Origin: Rhodobacteraceae bacterium UBA3087
Lineage (GTDB): Bacteria; Pseudomonadota; Alphaproteobacteria; Rhodobacterales; Rhodobacteraceae
Assembly: GCA_002367285.1 (NCBI GenBank)
Contig: DFBF01000294.1
Location: 7,787-25,036 of the forward strand
DNA length: 17,250 nt
Direction of reading: 5' to 3'
Below, piece after piece: positions 1 to 7,767 of this stretch; the first letter of the stretch is position 1; each line of letters begins with the position of its first letter. The translations under genes were made by a program, and so were the position numbers. The notes under the pieces were generated by a model. That model saw only the letters and a program-made list of their open reading frames with translations. It was not told the origin of the DNA and did not search any database.

Positions 1-443
1 TCGCGGCAGTCAGAAATGAACGCGTCAGCCTCGGCTGGGGACACGCCGGCCTTCTGGTCCTCTTGCCCGGTGTTCACCTGAATGAACAGGCGGGGGCAGT
101 GGCCGTCTTCTTTTGCAATGCGGGCGATGGTGCGGGCCAGCTTCGGGCGATCGACGGTCTGTATCACGTCAAACAGGGCCATGGCCTGGCGGGCCTTGTT
201 GGTTTGCAGCGGGCCAATCAGGTGAAGCTCGACCCCGTCGAAATCCACACGCAGCGCGGGCCATTTTCCGGCGGCTTCCTGAACCTTGTTTTCGCCAAAA
301 ACGCGGTGGCCCTGTTCCAGCACCGCAACGACCCGGTCAAGGGGCTGCACCTTGCTGACTGCAATCAGCTGCACCGACCCCGGAGCCCGGTCATGTGCCT
401 CTATCGCTTGCGCCACTGACGCTTCTACTTCGCTCAATCCCAT
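1..443 (-). CDS. YggS/PLPBP family pyridoxal-phosphate homeostasis protein (3' end outside window)
   Basis: This is the N-terminal 147 residues of a YggS-type PLP-binding protein; the family runs to roughly 220-235 residues, so about a third lies beyond the left edge. The translation starts MGLSEVEASV. It contains the expected AVSK motif with K31 as the probable PLP lysine, then HRVFGENKVQE, HLIGPLQTNK and FIQVNTGQEDQKAG, all characteristic of the family's alanine-racemase-like TIM barrel. YggS proteins bind PLP and buffer B6 and amino-acid metabolism, with no established catalytic activity. The ATG at 443-441 lies inside the end of the upstream sulfotransferase gene, whose stop is at 436-434. 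The 10-base overlap suggests translational coupling. Identity is clear from the motifs; only the C-terminus is unseen. Confidence 0.93.
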   Translation of the reverse strand, partial: MGLSEVEASVAQAIEAHDRAPGSVQLIAVSKVQPLDRVVAVLEQGHRVFGENKVQEAAGKWPALRVDFDGVELHLIGPLQTNKARQAMALFDVIQTVDRPKLARTIARIAKEDGHCPRLFIQVNTGQEDQKAGVSPAEADAFISDCR

Positions 444-1765
444 GGTTTTACCCGGTCTCCCAATGCGTCGATCAAAGGTGCCAATTCCTTGGCATAGGCG
501 CGCCAGCCGCCGACAGCTTTCGAACTGATCGGCGCGCGCACCTGCTCTGCCGACAGCGTTTTGACCATGTTGGTGTTCTTTTCTGGCGCAAGGCACGCCG
601 GGTCCCAATCCAACCCGCAGTAATCCAACATGCGCCGGATCTCCGGTTCCGGGTCACGCACCAAGTCCTCATAGCGCACTTCAAGAAACGCCTCGGGCCG
701 CTGTTGGCGCCAGAACGCGACCATATCATCCATAATCGCGTGCATCTCGGCAATGCCCGTCAGACTGGTTGAATACGCATGGGTGCCGTCAGCGAAATGG
801 TTGCGGTAGATTGACCAACCAACATCCCGCGGATCGCGGCGCACGACAATGGTGCGGGCCTGGGGCAGGATGAAGTGGAACAGCCCCATCACCATAAAGG
901 TCTGGATCGATTTGTCCGTAAAGCCGGGACCGGGCGCGTGAAAATGGTCGATCCCGTCGATATAGCGCTGGCCGATCAGGGACAGGTCAGCGCCCGTAAG
1001 GGTCGACAGCGATTGAAACTGCCCCCCCTTGGCCAGAACCGAATAGGCCGCGCGCATCGGCAGGCCGGTCTCTCCCGTTGCGTTGATCCGAGGGTGCGAT
1101 GACAGGATCTGTTCGACCAAGGTCGTGCCAGAGCGCGGCATGCCGGTGACGAAGATCGGCAATCTCCCCGGCGCACCCGCACCGGCCTCGGGCCAGGGGG
1201 TATCGCGCAGAGCCGCCTGCAACGCGGCATTTTCCTTGCGCCGATCTGAAATTGACCATGGGTTCTTTTGCTGTTGCAGGCGGTTTGCCTGCTCAAGATA
1301 GGTAAAACCATCATGCCCGAAAGCCTTGAACAACGCATATCCCGCGTGGGTTTTTTCCGTGGCGGGGAGCGTGCCCTGTTCCCAAGCGGACGCGACACGC
1401 GCAACGGCTGGGTCGTCGGCTGAAATCTTGGTGCCCATCGACAGCATTCGCAACAGGCTGCCGTTCAGCGGCTCAAGCGCAAGCGCCTTGCGCAATGCCG
1501 CTTCGGCCGGTTCCATGTCGCCAATCAATTGCAGCAGATGCGCCTTGTCGGCCAGCGGCTGTGCCGACCGGGGCACCAGTTTGATCAGCCGATCATAGGC
1601 GACCAGCGCCTTTCGGTGCTGACCCGCGTCGGTGAAACACCGCGCCAACAGGTTGATTGCATGGGGGTCGCGCGCACGTCGTCGCGCCACTGCCTGCGCC
1701 AAAGGCAACGCCTTGGCCGCTTCGCCACGCGCCAGCAGTTTTCGAATGTCTTCAAGAGTCGCCAT
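434..1765 (-). CDS. TPR-repeat sulfotransferase family protein
   Basis: This 443-residue cytoplasmic-looking protein has no signal peptide or membrane segment. Residues about 1-110 are helical and TPR-like (ALPLAQAVARRRARDPHAINLLARCFTDAG, then KALVAYDRLIKLVP and AEAALRKALALEP spacing). Residues about 200-440 are a Sulfotransfer_3-type domain. The 5'-phosphosulfate loop is FVTGMPRSGTTLVEQ (205-219), the 3'-phosphate binding stretch is VVRRDPRDVGWSIYR (307-321), and YEDLV (365-369) is a further family hallmark. These residues indicate PAPS-dependent sulfate transfer, but the acceptor cannot be read from sequence. TPR-sulfotransferase fusions of this form are common in Roseobacter-group genomes. 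The gene lies downstream of the porin terminator and its stop overlaps the yggS start. No good Shine-Dalgarno sequence precedes the ATG, so the start is moderately certain. The long N-terminal domain may bind a protein partner; that is inference. Confidence 0.88.
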   Translation of the reverse strand: MATLEDIRKLLARGEAAKALPLAQAVARRRARDPHAINLLARCFTDAGQHRKALVAYDRLIKLVPRSAQPLADKAHLLQLIGDMEPAEAALRKALALEPLNGSLLRMLSMGTKISADDPAVARVASAWEQGTLPATEKTHAGYALFKAFGHDGFTYLEQANRLQQQKNPWSISDRRKENAALQAALRDTPWPEAGAGAPGRLPIFVTGMPRSGTTLVEQILSSHPRINATGETGLPMRAAYSVLAKGGQFQSLSTLTGADLSLIGQRYIDGIDHFHAPGPGFTDKSIQTFMVMGLFHFILPQARTIVVRRDPRDVGWSIYRNHFADGTHAYSTSLTGIAEMHAIMDDMVAFWRQQRPEAFLEVRYEDLVRDPEPEIRRMLDYCGLDWDPACLAPEKNTNMVKTLSAEQVRAPISSKAVGGWRAYAKELAPLIDALGDRVKPWD

Positions 1766-1788
1766 AAGAGGTGTCTATCGTCATCCGC

Positions 1789-1822
1789 ACAAAAGAAAAA
1801 GAGCGGGCACAAGGCCCGCTCT
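1789..1822 (-). terminator. Intrinsic terminator of the porin gene
   Basis: Read on the minus strand, a 9-bp stem (AGAGCGGGC pairing with GCCCGCTCT, plus-strand arms 1800-1808 and 1814-1822) closes a 5-base loop. It is followed by a U-rich run, the complement of aaaagaaaaa at 1791-1800. It begins 23 bases after the porin stop, as expected for a strongly expressed porin, and separates the porin from the sulfotransferase gene. Confidence 0.85.
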
Positions 1823-1845
1823 CTCTGTGTAATAATCCAGATGGA

Positions 1846-2808
1846 TTAGAACGACATTGCAACACCCAGCGACCAGGTGTCCGTGCTTGGAGCCTGCGTG
1901 GCAAGACCGGACCCGTCGTCGATCTTGCTCGAGCCGTAGCCGAACTGAACAGCAGCGCCGCCGCCCAGGTCATAGTTGGCAACCAGGGCGTAGCCTTCGT
2001 CGTCAGCCACGCCTGCGGTGTCACGGTCAAACACACCGTAGTTCGCAGTGATGGTCAGAGCGTCCATGCTGTAAGCAACGCCCACACCAACGTGGGTGCC
2101 GACAGCGTCCAGGTCCGAGTAGTTCACAATGGCACGGATGCCGTTGGACAGGGTCACATCGGCGCTTACGCCCCAGATGTCCTCGGTGCCGAAGACGCCC
2201 GACTGGTAACCGAAGCCGAGGCCCAGCTCAGCGCCGCCCAGGTCGGCGCTGTATGTGGCACCAAGACCCAGGATGGCGTCGTTGACACCAGTGTCATCCA
2301 TTTGAGCCGACAGGGCAAAGCCGAAGTCGCCAATCGAGTGATCGTAACGCAGGATCTGACCGTCGAAGCCAGCAACGCCCCAATCGGCCATGTTGTTGCC
2401 GTTGTAGCCAGCGTGAATGGTGTGGTCGTCGCCGAGCGTGCCACCCAGGCCAACGTCGGACATCGCCCAGTCCATGGCACCATCGGTGTCACCAATGGTC
2501 ACGGTGCCGAAAGCGCCGGAAACGAATACGGTATAGTCAGCGCCTTGGCCTTGAACGTTATCAATGGGGTCGTAGCCAGCGATAGCGTGATCAACTGCGT
2601 CGTCCAGGTCAATGGTGGCACCAAAGGTCAGGCCGCCATCAGTTTCACCGGTCATGGTGAAACGTACGTCAACGCTGGTCAGGAACTGAGTTTCGACGCC
2701 GGTACCACCAGCGATACCCATTTCGGCGTGACCCGACACAGAAACTTCTGCGGCAGCTGCGCCAGCGGTCATGACCAGAGCGGTCGTAGTAAGGAGAATC
2801 TTTTTCAT
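1846..2808 (-). CDS. Outer-membrane porin, Rhodobacter-type (Gram-negative porin family)
   Basis: The protein has 320 residues. Its signal peptide MKKILLTTTALVMTAGAAAA is cleaved before EVSVSGHAEMGIAGG, the typical first beta-strand of alphaproteobacterial general porins. Strand-rich segments alternate with Gly/Asp turns (for example VDVRFTMTGETDGGLTFGATIDLDD and FVSGAFGTVTIGDTDGAMDWAMSDVG). It ends in SLGVAMSF, with the C-terminal Phe used for BAM recognition. The start at 2808 is chosen over upstream in-frame codons because it begins the signal peptide and has GAGGGA upstream with good spacing. It probably forms a 16-stranded trimeric diffusion channel, as in Rhodobacter capsulatus. It is acidic, as expected for a marine porin. 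It is monocistronic, with a terminator just downstream and a long untranslated region upstream. Confidence 0.93.
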   Translation of the reverse strand: MKKILLTTTALVMTAGAAAAEVSVSGHAEMGIAGGTGVETQFLTSVDVRFTMTGETDGGLTFGATIDLDDAVDHAIAGYDPIDNVQGQGADYTVFVSGAFGTVTIGDTDGAMDWAMSDVGLGGTLGDDHTIHAGYNGNNMADWGVAGFDGQILRYDHSIGDFGFALSAQMDDTGVNDAILGLGATYSADLGGAELGLGFGYQSGVFGTEDIWGVSADVTLSNGIRAIVNYSDLDAVGTHVGVGVAYSMDALTITANYGVFDRDTAGVADDEGYALVANYDLGGGAAVQFGYGSSKIDDGSGLATQAPSTDTWSLGVAMSF

Positions 2809-3092
2809 TTCGTTTTCCCTCGAGATTTGTAAGTGCACCTCAATACGGGGGATCCGAATTGAGTATGATGTTGTCTCTCTTACCCGCCCGATCATTGCAA
2901 GTGTGCCGAAACTGGCCCGGGTGAATGCCCCCGCCAATGGTGCAGCTTTGCCACAGTCCGACGGGGTCACCGGCGAAACCCCGCCTAAACACCTTATAAG
3001 TGCAGATATTCCCCAGCCAAGGCATAAGGGCTTGCCCGTCCAAGGGGGCTTGGGTAGTTACAGAGGGGATTTTCGATTGTGGGGCCATTTCC
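2809..3092. other. Divergent intergenic region between porin and DUF3576 lipoprotein
   Basis: These 284 bases hold no convincing gene. They contain the candidate porin promoter, a near-identical 11-base direct repeat (ttgtaagtgca at 2827-2837 and ttataagtgca at 2994-3004), and a small palindrome, CCAAG-GGGG-CTTGG, at 3040-3053. The second repeat copy overlaps the candidate -10 box of the porin. A weak plus-strand promoter (TTGCCC at 3032, TAGTTA at 3055, spacer 17) could serve the lipoprotein gene, but it matches consensus poorly. Confidence 0.5.
2993..3020 (-). promoter_or_regulatory. Candidate sigma70 promoter for the porin
   Basis: On the minus strand TTGGCT (3020-3015) is followed after 16 bases by TATAAG (2998-2993). 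Transcription would start near 2986 and give a leader of about 180 bases before the porin ATG. This is the best-looking pair in the gap, but only one of several AT-rich possibilities, and no transcript data are available. Confidence 0.35.
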
Positions 3093-3608
3093 ATGGGCAT
3101 GAAGCGACTCATCACTGTTGGGCTTTCGATTGTGGCTCTTGTTGGGCTTACAGCCTGTGGCGGCGGCTCTCTGAGCTCAGGCAAGGTGTTTGGAGGCGGC
3201 GGCGGGACCCAAACCGCGCAGACGCAGCGCCAGGACCAAACCGATGACGATCGCAATGACGATGGGTCGACCGTTTGGGATCTGTTTCAGAACAACGACG
3301 ATCCGAACATCACCGTCGAAGTAAACCGGTATATCTGGAACGCCACCATGGATGTGCTGTCCTTCATGCCGGTCGAAGCCGCCGACCCCTTCTCAGGTAT
3401 CATCGTGTTTGGCTATGGCACCCCGCCGGGTGGGCGCGGCGCATATAAGGCCACCGTACATGTCAATGATCCGGCGCTGGACGCACGGTCGCTGAACGTG
3501 TCCCTGTATACCCGCGCAGGGCCGGCCAGTTCGGACGCCACCCACGCCATCGAAGATGCAATCCTGACCCGCGCCCGTCAGATGCGCCTCGCGGACGGGA
3601 AGCTCTAG
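3093..3608 (+). CDS. DUF3576 domain-containing lipoprotein
   Basis: This 171-residue protein has a short lipoprotein signal, MGMKRLITVGLSIVALVGLTAC. The LTAC lipobox puts the lipidated cysteine at residue 22. An acidic, Gln/Asp/Gly-rich linker follows (about 23-65; TQTAQTQRQDQTDDDRNDDGS), then a compact C-terminal domain matching DUF3576. That family is recognised here by VNRYIWNATMDVLSFMPVEAADPFSG and the later strands YKATVHVND and LNVSLYTR. The function of DUF3576 is unknown; it is widespread in alphaproteobacteria and often sits next to leuS. The start could be 3093 or the in-frame ATG at 3099. I chose 3093 because GGGG at 3081-3084 is better spaced from it. A terminator follows directly, so it is probably transcribed alone. 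Confidence 0.85.
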   Translation: MGMKRLITVGLSIVALVGLTACGGGSLSSGKVFGGGGGTQTAQTQRQDQTDDDRNDDGSTVWDLFQNNDDPNITVEVNRYIWNATMDVLSFMPVEAADPFSGIIVFGYGTPPGGRGAYKATVHVNDPALDARSLNVSLYTRAGPASSDATHAIEDAILTRARQMRLADGKL

Positions 3609-3634
3609 ACCCCGCTTTCGCATCGGAATACACC

Positions 3635-3662
3635 AACGCCGGGCCTTTCGCCCGGCGTTTTC
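3635..3662 (+). terminator. Intrinsic terminator after the DUF3576 lipoprotein
   Basis: A perfect 10-bp GC-rich stem (3635-3644 with 3650-3659), with loop CTTTC and a short TTTT run, lies 27 bases after the lipoprotein stop and 26 bases before the leuS ATG. The U-run is short, so some read-through into leuS is possible. Confidence 0.75.
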
Positions 3663-3684
3663 ATATCTTGAAGGACCATGACGC

Positions 3685-6264
3685 ATGTCCCGTTACGACG
3701 CAGCCACGATTGAACCGAAATGGCAGGAGGCCTGGGACAAGGCCGATGTCTTCAAAGCCACGCGCGAAGACGGCAAGCCCAAGTATTACGTGCTGGAGAT
3801 GTTCCCCTATCCGTCCGGCAAGCTGCACATGGGTCACGTGCGCAACTATACGATGGGCGATGTGATCGCGCGCTATAAGATGTCGACCGGGCATAATGTG
3901 CTGCACCCGATGGGGTTTGACGCGTTCGGTATGCCTGCGGAAAATGCCGCGATGGCGTCCGGTGGGCATCCCAAGGACTGGACCTATTCCAACATCGACA
4001 CGATGGTTGAACAGATGAAACCGCTGGGCCTGTCGCTGGACTGGTCGCGCATGTTCGCCACCTGTGACCCGGAATATTACGGCCAACAGCAGGCGCTGTT
4101 CCTGGACATGTGGCAATCCGGCCTGGTGTATCGCAAGAACGCCGTGGTGAACTGGGACCCGGTCGACATGACCGTTCTGGCCAACGAACAGGTGATTGAC
4201 GGCAAGGGCTGGCGGTCTGGGGTTGAGGTTGAGCGGCGCGAGCTGGTGCAGTGGTTCTTTAAGATTTCGGACATGTCCGGCGAATTGCTGGACGCGCTGG
4301 ACGGGCTGGATGACTGGCCCGCCAAGGTGAAACTGATGCAGGCGAACTGGATTGGCCGCTCGCGCGGGCTGCAATTTGGGTTCGAGCGCACCGATGGCGG
4401 CGACAAGATCGACGTTTACACGACGCGGCCCGACACGCTGAACGGCGCGTCGTTCGTGGGGATTTCCCCCGATCACCCGATTGCAAAAGGGCTGGAGGCT
4501 GAAAACCCCGAGATCGCGGCGTTTGTTGCCGAATGCCGCAAGGGCGGCACCACAGAAGAGGCCATCGAGACCGGCGAAAAGCTGGGCTATGACACCGGCA
4601 TTCGCGTGAAACACCCGCTGACCGGGGCCGAACTGCCAGTCTGGATCGCCAATTTCATCCTGATGGATTACGGCACCGGCGCGATTTTCGCCTGCCCGGC
4701 GCATGATCAACGCGACTTGGATTTCTGCCGCAAATACGACCTGCCAGTGATCGACACGTTCTTTGCACTGGACGATCCGAAACCGGTCGAAACCGAAGCC
4801 TTCGTGCCTCTGAAAACCGAAAAGGTGAAATGGGTCGACCATTTTGCCGGGCTGGACGTGGCCACCGGACAGGACGCCATCGACGCCACCATTGATTTCG
4901 CCGAAGCACAGGGCTGGGGCGAAGGCGTCGAAAAATTCCGTCTGCGGGATTGGGGCCTGTCGCGTCAGCGATACTGGGGCTGCCCGATTCCCGTGGTGCA
5001 TTGCGACACATGCGGTGTTGTGGCCGAAAAGGCGGAAAACCTGCCGATCGAGCTGCCTTATGACGAAGGCGGCAAGCCGATTGATTTCAGCATTCCCGGC
5101 AACCCGCTGGACCGTCACCCAACCTGGCGCGAGGCAACCTGCCCCAACTGTGGTGGCGCCGCAACGCGCGAAACCGACACGATGGACACGTTTGTTGATT
5201 CGTCGTGGTATTTCGCCCGGTTCACCGCCCCGCGCGCGACCACACCGACCGATATGGCCGAGGCCGAATACTGGATGAACGTCGACCAGTATATCGGCGG
5301 CGTCGAACACGCGATTCTGCACCTGCTGTATTCACGGTTTTTCGCCCGCGCGATGAACATCACCGGCCACCTGCCAGACAAATGCCGCGAACCGTTCAAC
5401 GCGCTGTTTACGCAGGGCATGGTGACCCACGCGATTTTCCAGAACGCTGAGCGTACGGACGAAAACGGTCGCGCAATCTATCACTATCCGGCCGAGGTCG
5501 AGGAGCGCGATGGCGGCACATTCGTCAAGGAAACTGGCGAAAAGGTGAAGGTCATTCCGTCGGCCAAGATGTCGAAATCAAAGAACAACGTGGTCGACCC
5601 GCTGAATATCATCAGCTCCTATGGCGCCGACACAGCGCGTTGGTTCGTGCTGTCTGATTCGCCCCCAGAACGGGACGTGGAATGGACCGCCTCAGGCGCG
5701 GATGCCGCGTTCAAGCACCTGAACCGGGTGCACCGGATCGCAACCGAAATCGCCGATCTGGATGGTGACAGACAGGGCGCCGGACAGGATGACGACGCGT
5801 TGCTGCGCGAGATGCACAAGGCCATTCACGAAGTCACTGGCGGCGTCGAAAGTTTCGGCTTCAACGCGGCGATTGCCAAGCTGTATGCCTTCACCAACAG
5901 TTTGCACAAATCCAAGGCAGGTGCCGCAGCCAAGCGTGATGCCATGAAAACGCTGGCCCAGCTGATGGCGCCGATGACACCGCACCTGGCCGAAGATATC
6001 TGGCAGATGATGGGTGGCGAAGGTCTAGTGATTCATGCGGATTGGCCTGCGGCCGACCCCAAGATGCTGGTCGAAGATACCGTCACCCTGCCGATCCAGA
6101 TCAACGGCAAACGCCGCGCGGAAATCAGCGTGCCCAAGGATATGTCCAAGGACGAGGTTGAAAACCTGGCCATGGCAACCGATGCTGTGAAAAGGGCGCT
6201 GGACGGAAAGGCGCCCAAGAAAGTCATCGTTGTGCCGGGTCGTATCATCAATGTTGTTGTCTAG
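3685..6264 (+). CDS. leuS: Leucyl-tRNA synthetase
   Basis: This is a full-length 859-residue bacterial LeuRS (E. coli 860). It charges tRNA-Leu in the cytoplasm and proofreads mischarged tRNA. The class I HIGH signature is HMGH at residues 48-51 within YPSGKLHMGHVRNY. The CP1 editing domain carries TTRPDT at 246-251 with the later GTGAIFACPAHDQRD segment. A zinc-ribbon insert has CDTC at 440-443 and CPNC at 486-489. The catalytic-core DTMDTFVDSSWYF stretch and KMSKS at 628-632 follow, then the anticodon-binding and C-terminal domains (INGKRRAEISVPKD). AAGGA at 3671-3675 supports the start. It heads a run with lptE and holA, a conserved alphaproteobacterial order. All key motifs are intact. 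Confidence 0.98.
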   Translation: MSRYDAATIEPKWQEAWDKADVFKATREDGKPKYYVLEMFPYPSGKLHMGHVRNYTMGDVIARYKMSTGHNVLHPMGFDAFGMPAENAAMASGGHPKDWTYSNIDTMVEQMKPLGLSLDWSRMFATCDPEYYGQQQALFLDMWQSGLVYRKNAVVNWDPVDMTVLANEQVIDGKGWRSGVEVERRELVQWFFKISDMSGELLDALDGLDDWPAKVKLMQANWIGRSRGLQFGFERTDGGDKIDVYTTRPDTLNGASFVGISPDHPIAKGLEAENPEIAAFVAECRKGGTTEEAIETGEKLGYDTGIRVKHPLTGAELPVWIANFILMDYGTGAIFACPAHDQRDLDFCRKYDLPVIDTFFALDDPKPVETEAFVPLKTEKVKWVDHFAGLDVATGQDAIDATIDFAEAQGWGEGVEKFRLRDWGLSRQRYWGCPIPVVHCDTCGVVAEKAENLPIELPYDEGGKPIDFSIPGNPLDRHPTWREATCPNCGGAATRETDTMDTFVDSSWYFARFTAPRATTPTDMAEAEYWMNVDQYIGGVEHAILHLLYSRFFARAMNITGHLPDKCREPFNALFTQGMVTHAIFQNAERTDENGRAIYHYPAEVEERDGGTFVKETGEKVKVIPSAKMSKSKNNVVDPLNIISSYGADTARWFVLSDSPPERDVEWTASGADAAFKHLNRVHRIATEIADLDGDRQGAGQDDDALLREMHKAIHEVTGGVESFGFNAAIAKLYAFTNSLHKSKAGAAAKRDAMKTLAQLMAPMTPHLAEDIWQMMGGEGLVIHADWPAADPKMLVEDTVTLPIQINGKRRAEISVPKDMSKDEVENLAMATDAVKRALDGKAPKKVIVVPGRIINVVV

Positions 6265-6745
6265 ACGTCATCTTCTTGTCTCAACCCTTGCACTGGGCGC
6301 ACTGGGGGCCTGCGGGTTCACCCCGGTGCATGGGCCCGGCGGTTCGGCCAATGGGCTGAACGGCAATATCGGCGTTGCGGCCCCTGATGATCGCTATGGC
6401 TATGAAATGGTCAAACGGCTGGAGGATCGGCTGGGCCGCGCGCCTGATGCCAGGTTCCAGTTGGGGTACCAGATCACGGTGCAGGAAGAAGGTGTTGGCG
6501 TCACACCCGGGCAGGTCATCCGCCGCATTCAGTTGCGCGGCGCGGTCTTCTATACGGTGACCGACGCGACCACAGGACAGGTGGTCGACCGTGGCAGCGC
6601 CTCAAGCTTCACGGCCTATTCTTCCGAAGGGTCGACGGTTGCAACATCTGCGGCAAAGCGCGACGCCGAAAAGCGGCTGATGCAGGCACTGGCCGACCTG
6701 ATCTCGACCCGCCTGTTTGCCACGGCTGCGGATTGGATGGCATGA
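6251..6745 (+). CDS. lptE: LPS-assembly lipoprotein LptE
   Basis: This 164-residue lipoprotein begins MLLSRRHLLVSTLALGALGAC, with a basic n-region, a hydrophobic core and an LGAC lipobox (Cys21). The mature part begins GFTPVHGPGG, the usual opening of alphaproteobacterial LptE, and has the expected strand pattern (YQITVQEEGVGVTPGQVIRRIQLRGAVFYTVTD) followed by a C-terminal helix rich in charged residues. LptE sits inside the LptD barrel and helps insert LPS into the outer membrane. The ATG at 6251 overlaps the leuS stop by 14 bases, and the gene's own stop overlaps holA, implying translational coupling. A TTG at 6230 in the same frame is possible but spoils the signal peptide. The family call rests on N-terminal features plus position between leuS and holA. 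Confidence 0.88.
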   Translation: MLLSRRHLLVSTLALGALGACGFTPVHGPGGSANGLNGNIGVAAPDDRYGYEMVKRLEDRLGRAPDARFQLGYQITVQEEGVGVTPGQVIRRIQLRGAVFYTVTDATTGQVVDRGSASSFTAYSSEGSTVATSAAKRDAEKRLMQALADLISTRLFATAADWMA

Positions 6746-7767
6746 AGCTTTCCCCACGCGACGCCTCGCGATACTTTGCCAAACCCGAAGCCCAGCGCAC
6801 CGGCGCGTTGATCTTTGGGGCAGACCCGATGCGGGTCGCGTTAAAACGGCAGGAGCTGATCACCAACCTGATCGGCGCTGAGGGCGAAGAAGAAATGCGC
6901 CTGACCCGGATGTCCGCAGGCGAGCTGCGCAAGGATCCCGCCATGCTGACCGACGCGATCAAGGCACAGGGTTTTTTCCCCGGCCCCCGCGTCGCCTTTA
7001 TCGAAGAGGCAACCGAGGTCATTGCCAAGATCGTCATTGCGACACTTGGCGACTGGCAGGAGGGCGACGCGCAGGTGGTGATTACTGCGGGCGCGTTGAA
7101 ACCCACCTCCTCGATGCGGAAGTTCTTCGAAAAGCACCCGAATGCTTATGCGGCGGGCATCTACGACGACCCGCCCACACGCGATGAAATCCAGGCCGAT
7201 TTGGCGCGTGCCGGTCTGACCCAGATCAGCGACGAAGCGATGAACGATCTGACCGGCCTGTCACGCACGCTGGACCCCGGCGATTTCCGTCAAACGCTCG
7301 AGAAAATCGCGCTGTATAAACTGTCGGACCCCTCGCCCCTGACGCCAGACGACGTGGCCGCCATGACCCCGACTTCGACCGAGGCCGAGCTGGACGACAT
7401 CCTGCATATCGTCGCCGAGGGGCGTTCGGGCGAAATCGGACCGGTACTGCGTAAACTGCAAGCTCAAGGCGTTGCGCCCGTTGGCTTGTGCATCGGCGCC
7501 ACCCGCCATTTCCGCAGCCTGTTTGCCGCCAGCGCCGACCCCGGTGGCCCGGCCCAGGGTATCACCCGCCTGCGCCCACCCGTGCATTTCAAATCCCGCG
7601 ACCGCATGGTGCGACAGGCTCAGGCTTGGGGTGTGCGCCGTCTGGAACAGGCGCTGGAAATTCTGATCGACACCGATCTGGCCTTGCGCAGCTCGCAAAA
7701 GGCACCGCAAATGGCGTTGATGGAGCGGAGCCTGATCCGCCTGGCCATGTTAGGAGGCAGACGATGA
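6742..7767 (+). CDS. holA: DNA polymerase III delta subunit
   Basis: The gene encodes 341 residues (E. coli HolA 343). The sequence MKLSPRDASRYFAKPEAQRTGALIFGADPMRVALKRQEL is the standard opening of alphaproteobacterial HolA. It is followed by the degenerate AAA+ domain without Walker motifs (FPGPRVAFIEEATE, VVITAGALKPTSSMRKFFEKHPNA) and the C-terminal helical collar (VGLCIGATRHFRSLFAA, RSLIRLAMLG). The delta subunit opens the beta clamp within the clamp loader. The ATG at 6742 overlaps the lptE stop in an ATGA, so this start is preferred to the in-frame TTG at 6733. The stop likewise overlaps the next gene's ATG. Both junctions indicate one co-translated unit. Confidence 0.95.
   Translation: MKLSPRDASRYFAKPEAQRTGALIFGADPMRVALKRQELITNLIGAEGEEEMRLTRMSAGELRKDPAMLTDAIKAQGFFPGPRVAFIEEATEVIAKIVIATLGDWQEGDAQVVITAGALKPTSSMRKFFEKHPNAYAAGIYDDPPTRDEIQADLARAGLTQISDEAMNDLTGLSRTLDPGDFRQTLEKIALYKLSDPSPLTPDDVAAMTPTSTEAELDDILHIVAEGRSGEIGPVLRKLQAQGVAPVGLCIGATRHFRSLFAASADPGGPAQGITRLRPPVHFKSRDRMVRQAQAWGVRRLEQALEILIDTDLALRSSQKAPQMALMERSLIRLAMLGGRR

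Noticed and set aside
1833..1848. Inverted repeat TAATCC-AGAT-GGATTA over the porin stop codon
   Set aside because: The stem is AT-rich and only 6 bp, and the real terminator lies just downstream; I see no independent role.
1771..2832. 353-codon open frame on the plus strand opposite the porin
   Set aside because: It is antisense to a clear porin with a signal peptide and terminator. It lacks recognisable domains and arises from biased codon use.
2809..2970. 54-residue upstream extension of the porin reading frame
   Set aside because: It would bury the signal peptide inside the protein and has no better ribosome site; the ATG at 2808 fits.
3661..5322. 553-codon open frame on the minus strand opposite leuS
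   Set aside because: It is a shadow of the GC-rich leuS reading frame. Its His/Arg/Gly-rich composition is typical of antisense translations and it has no domain.
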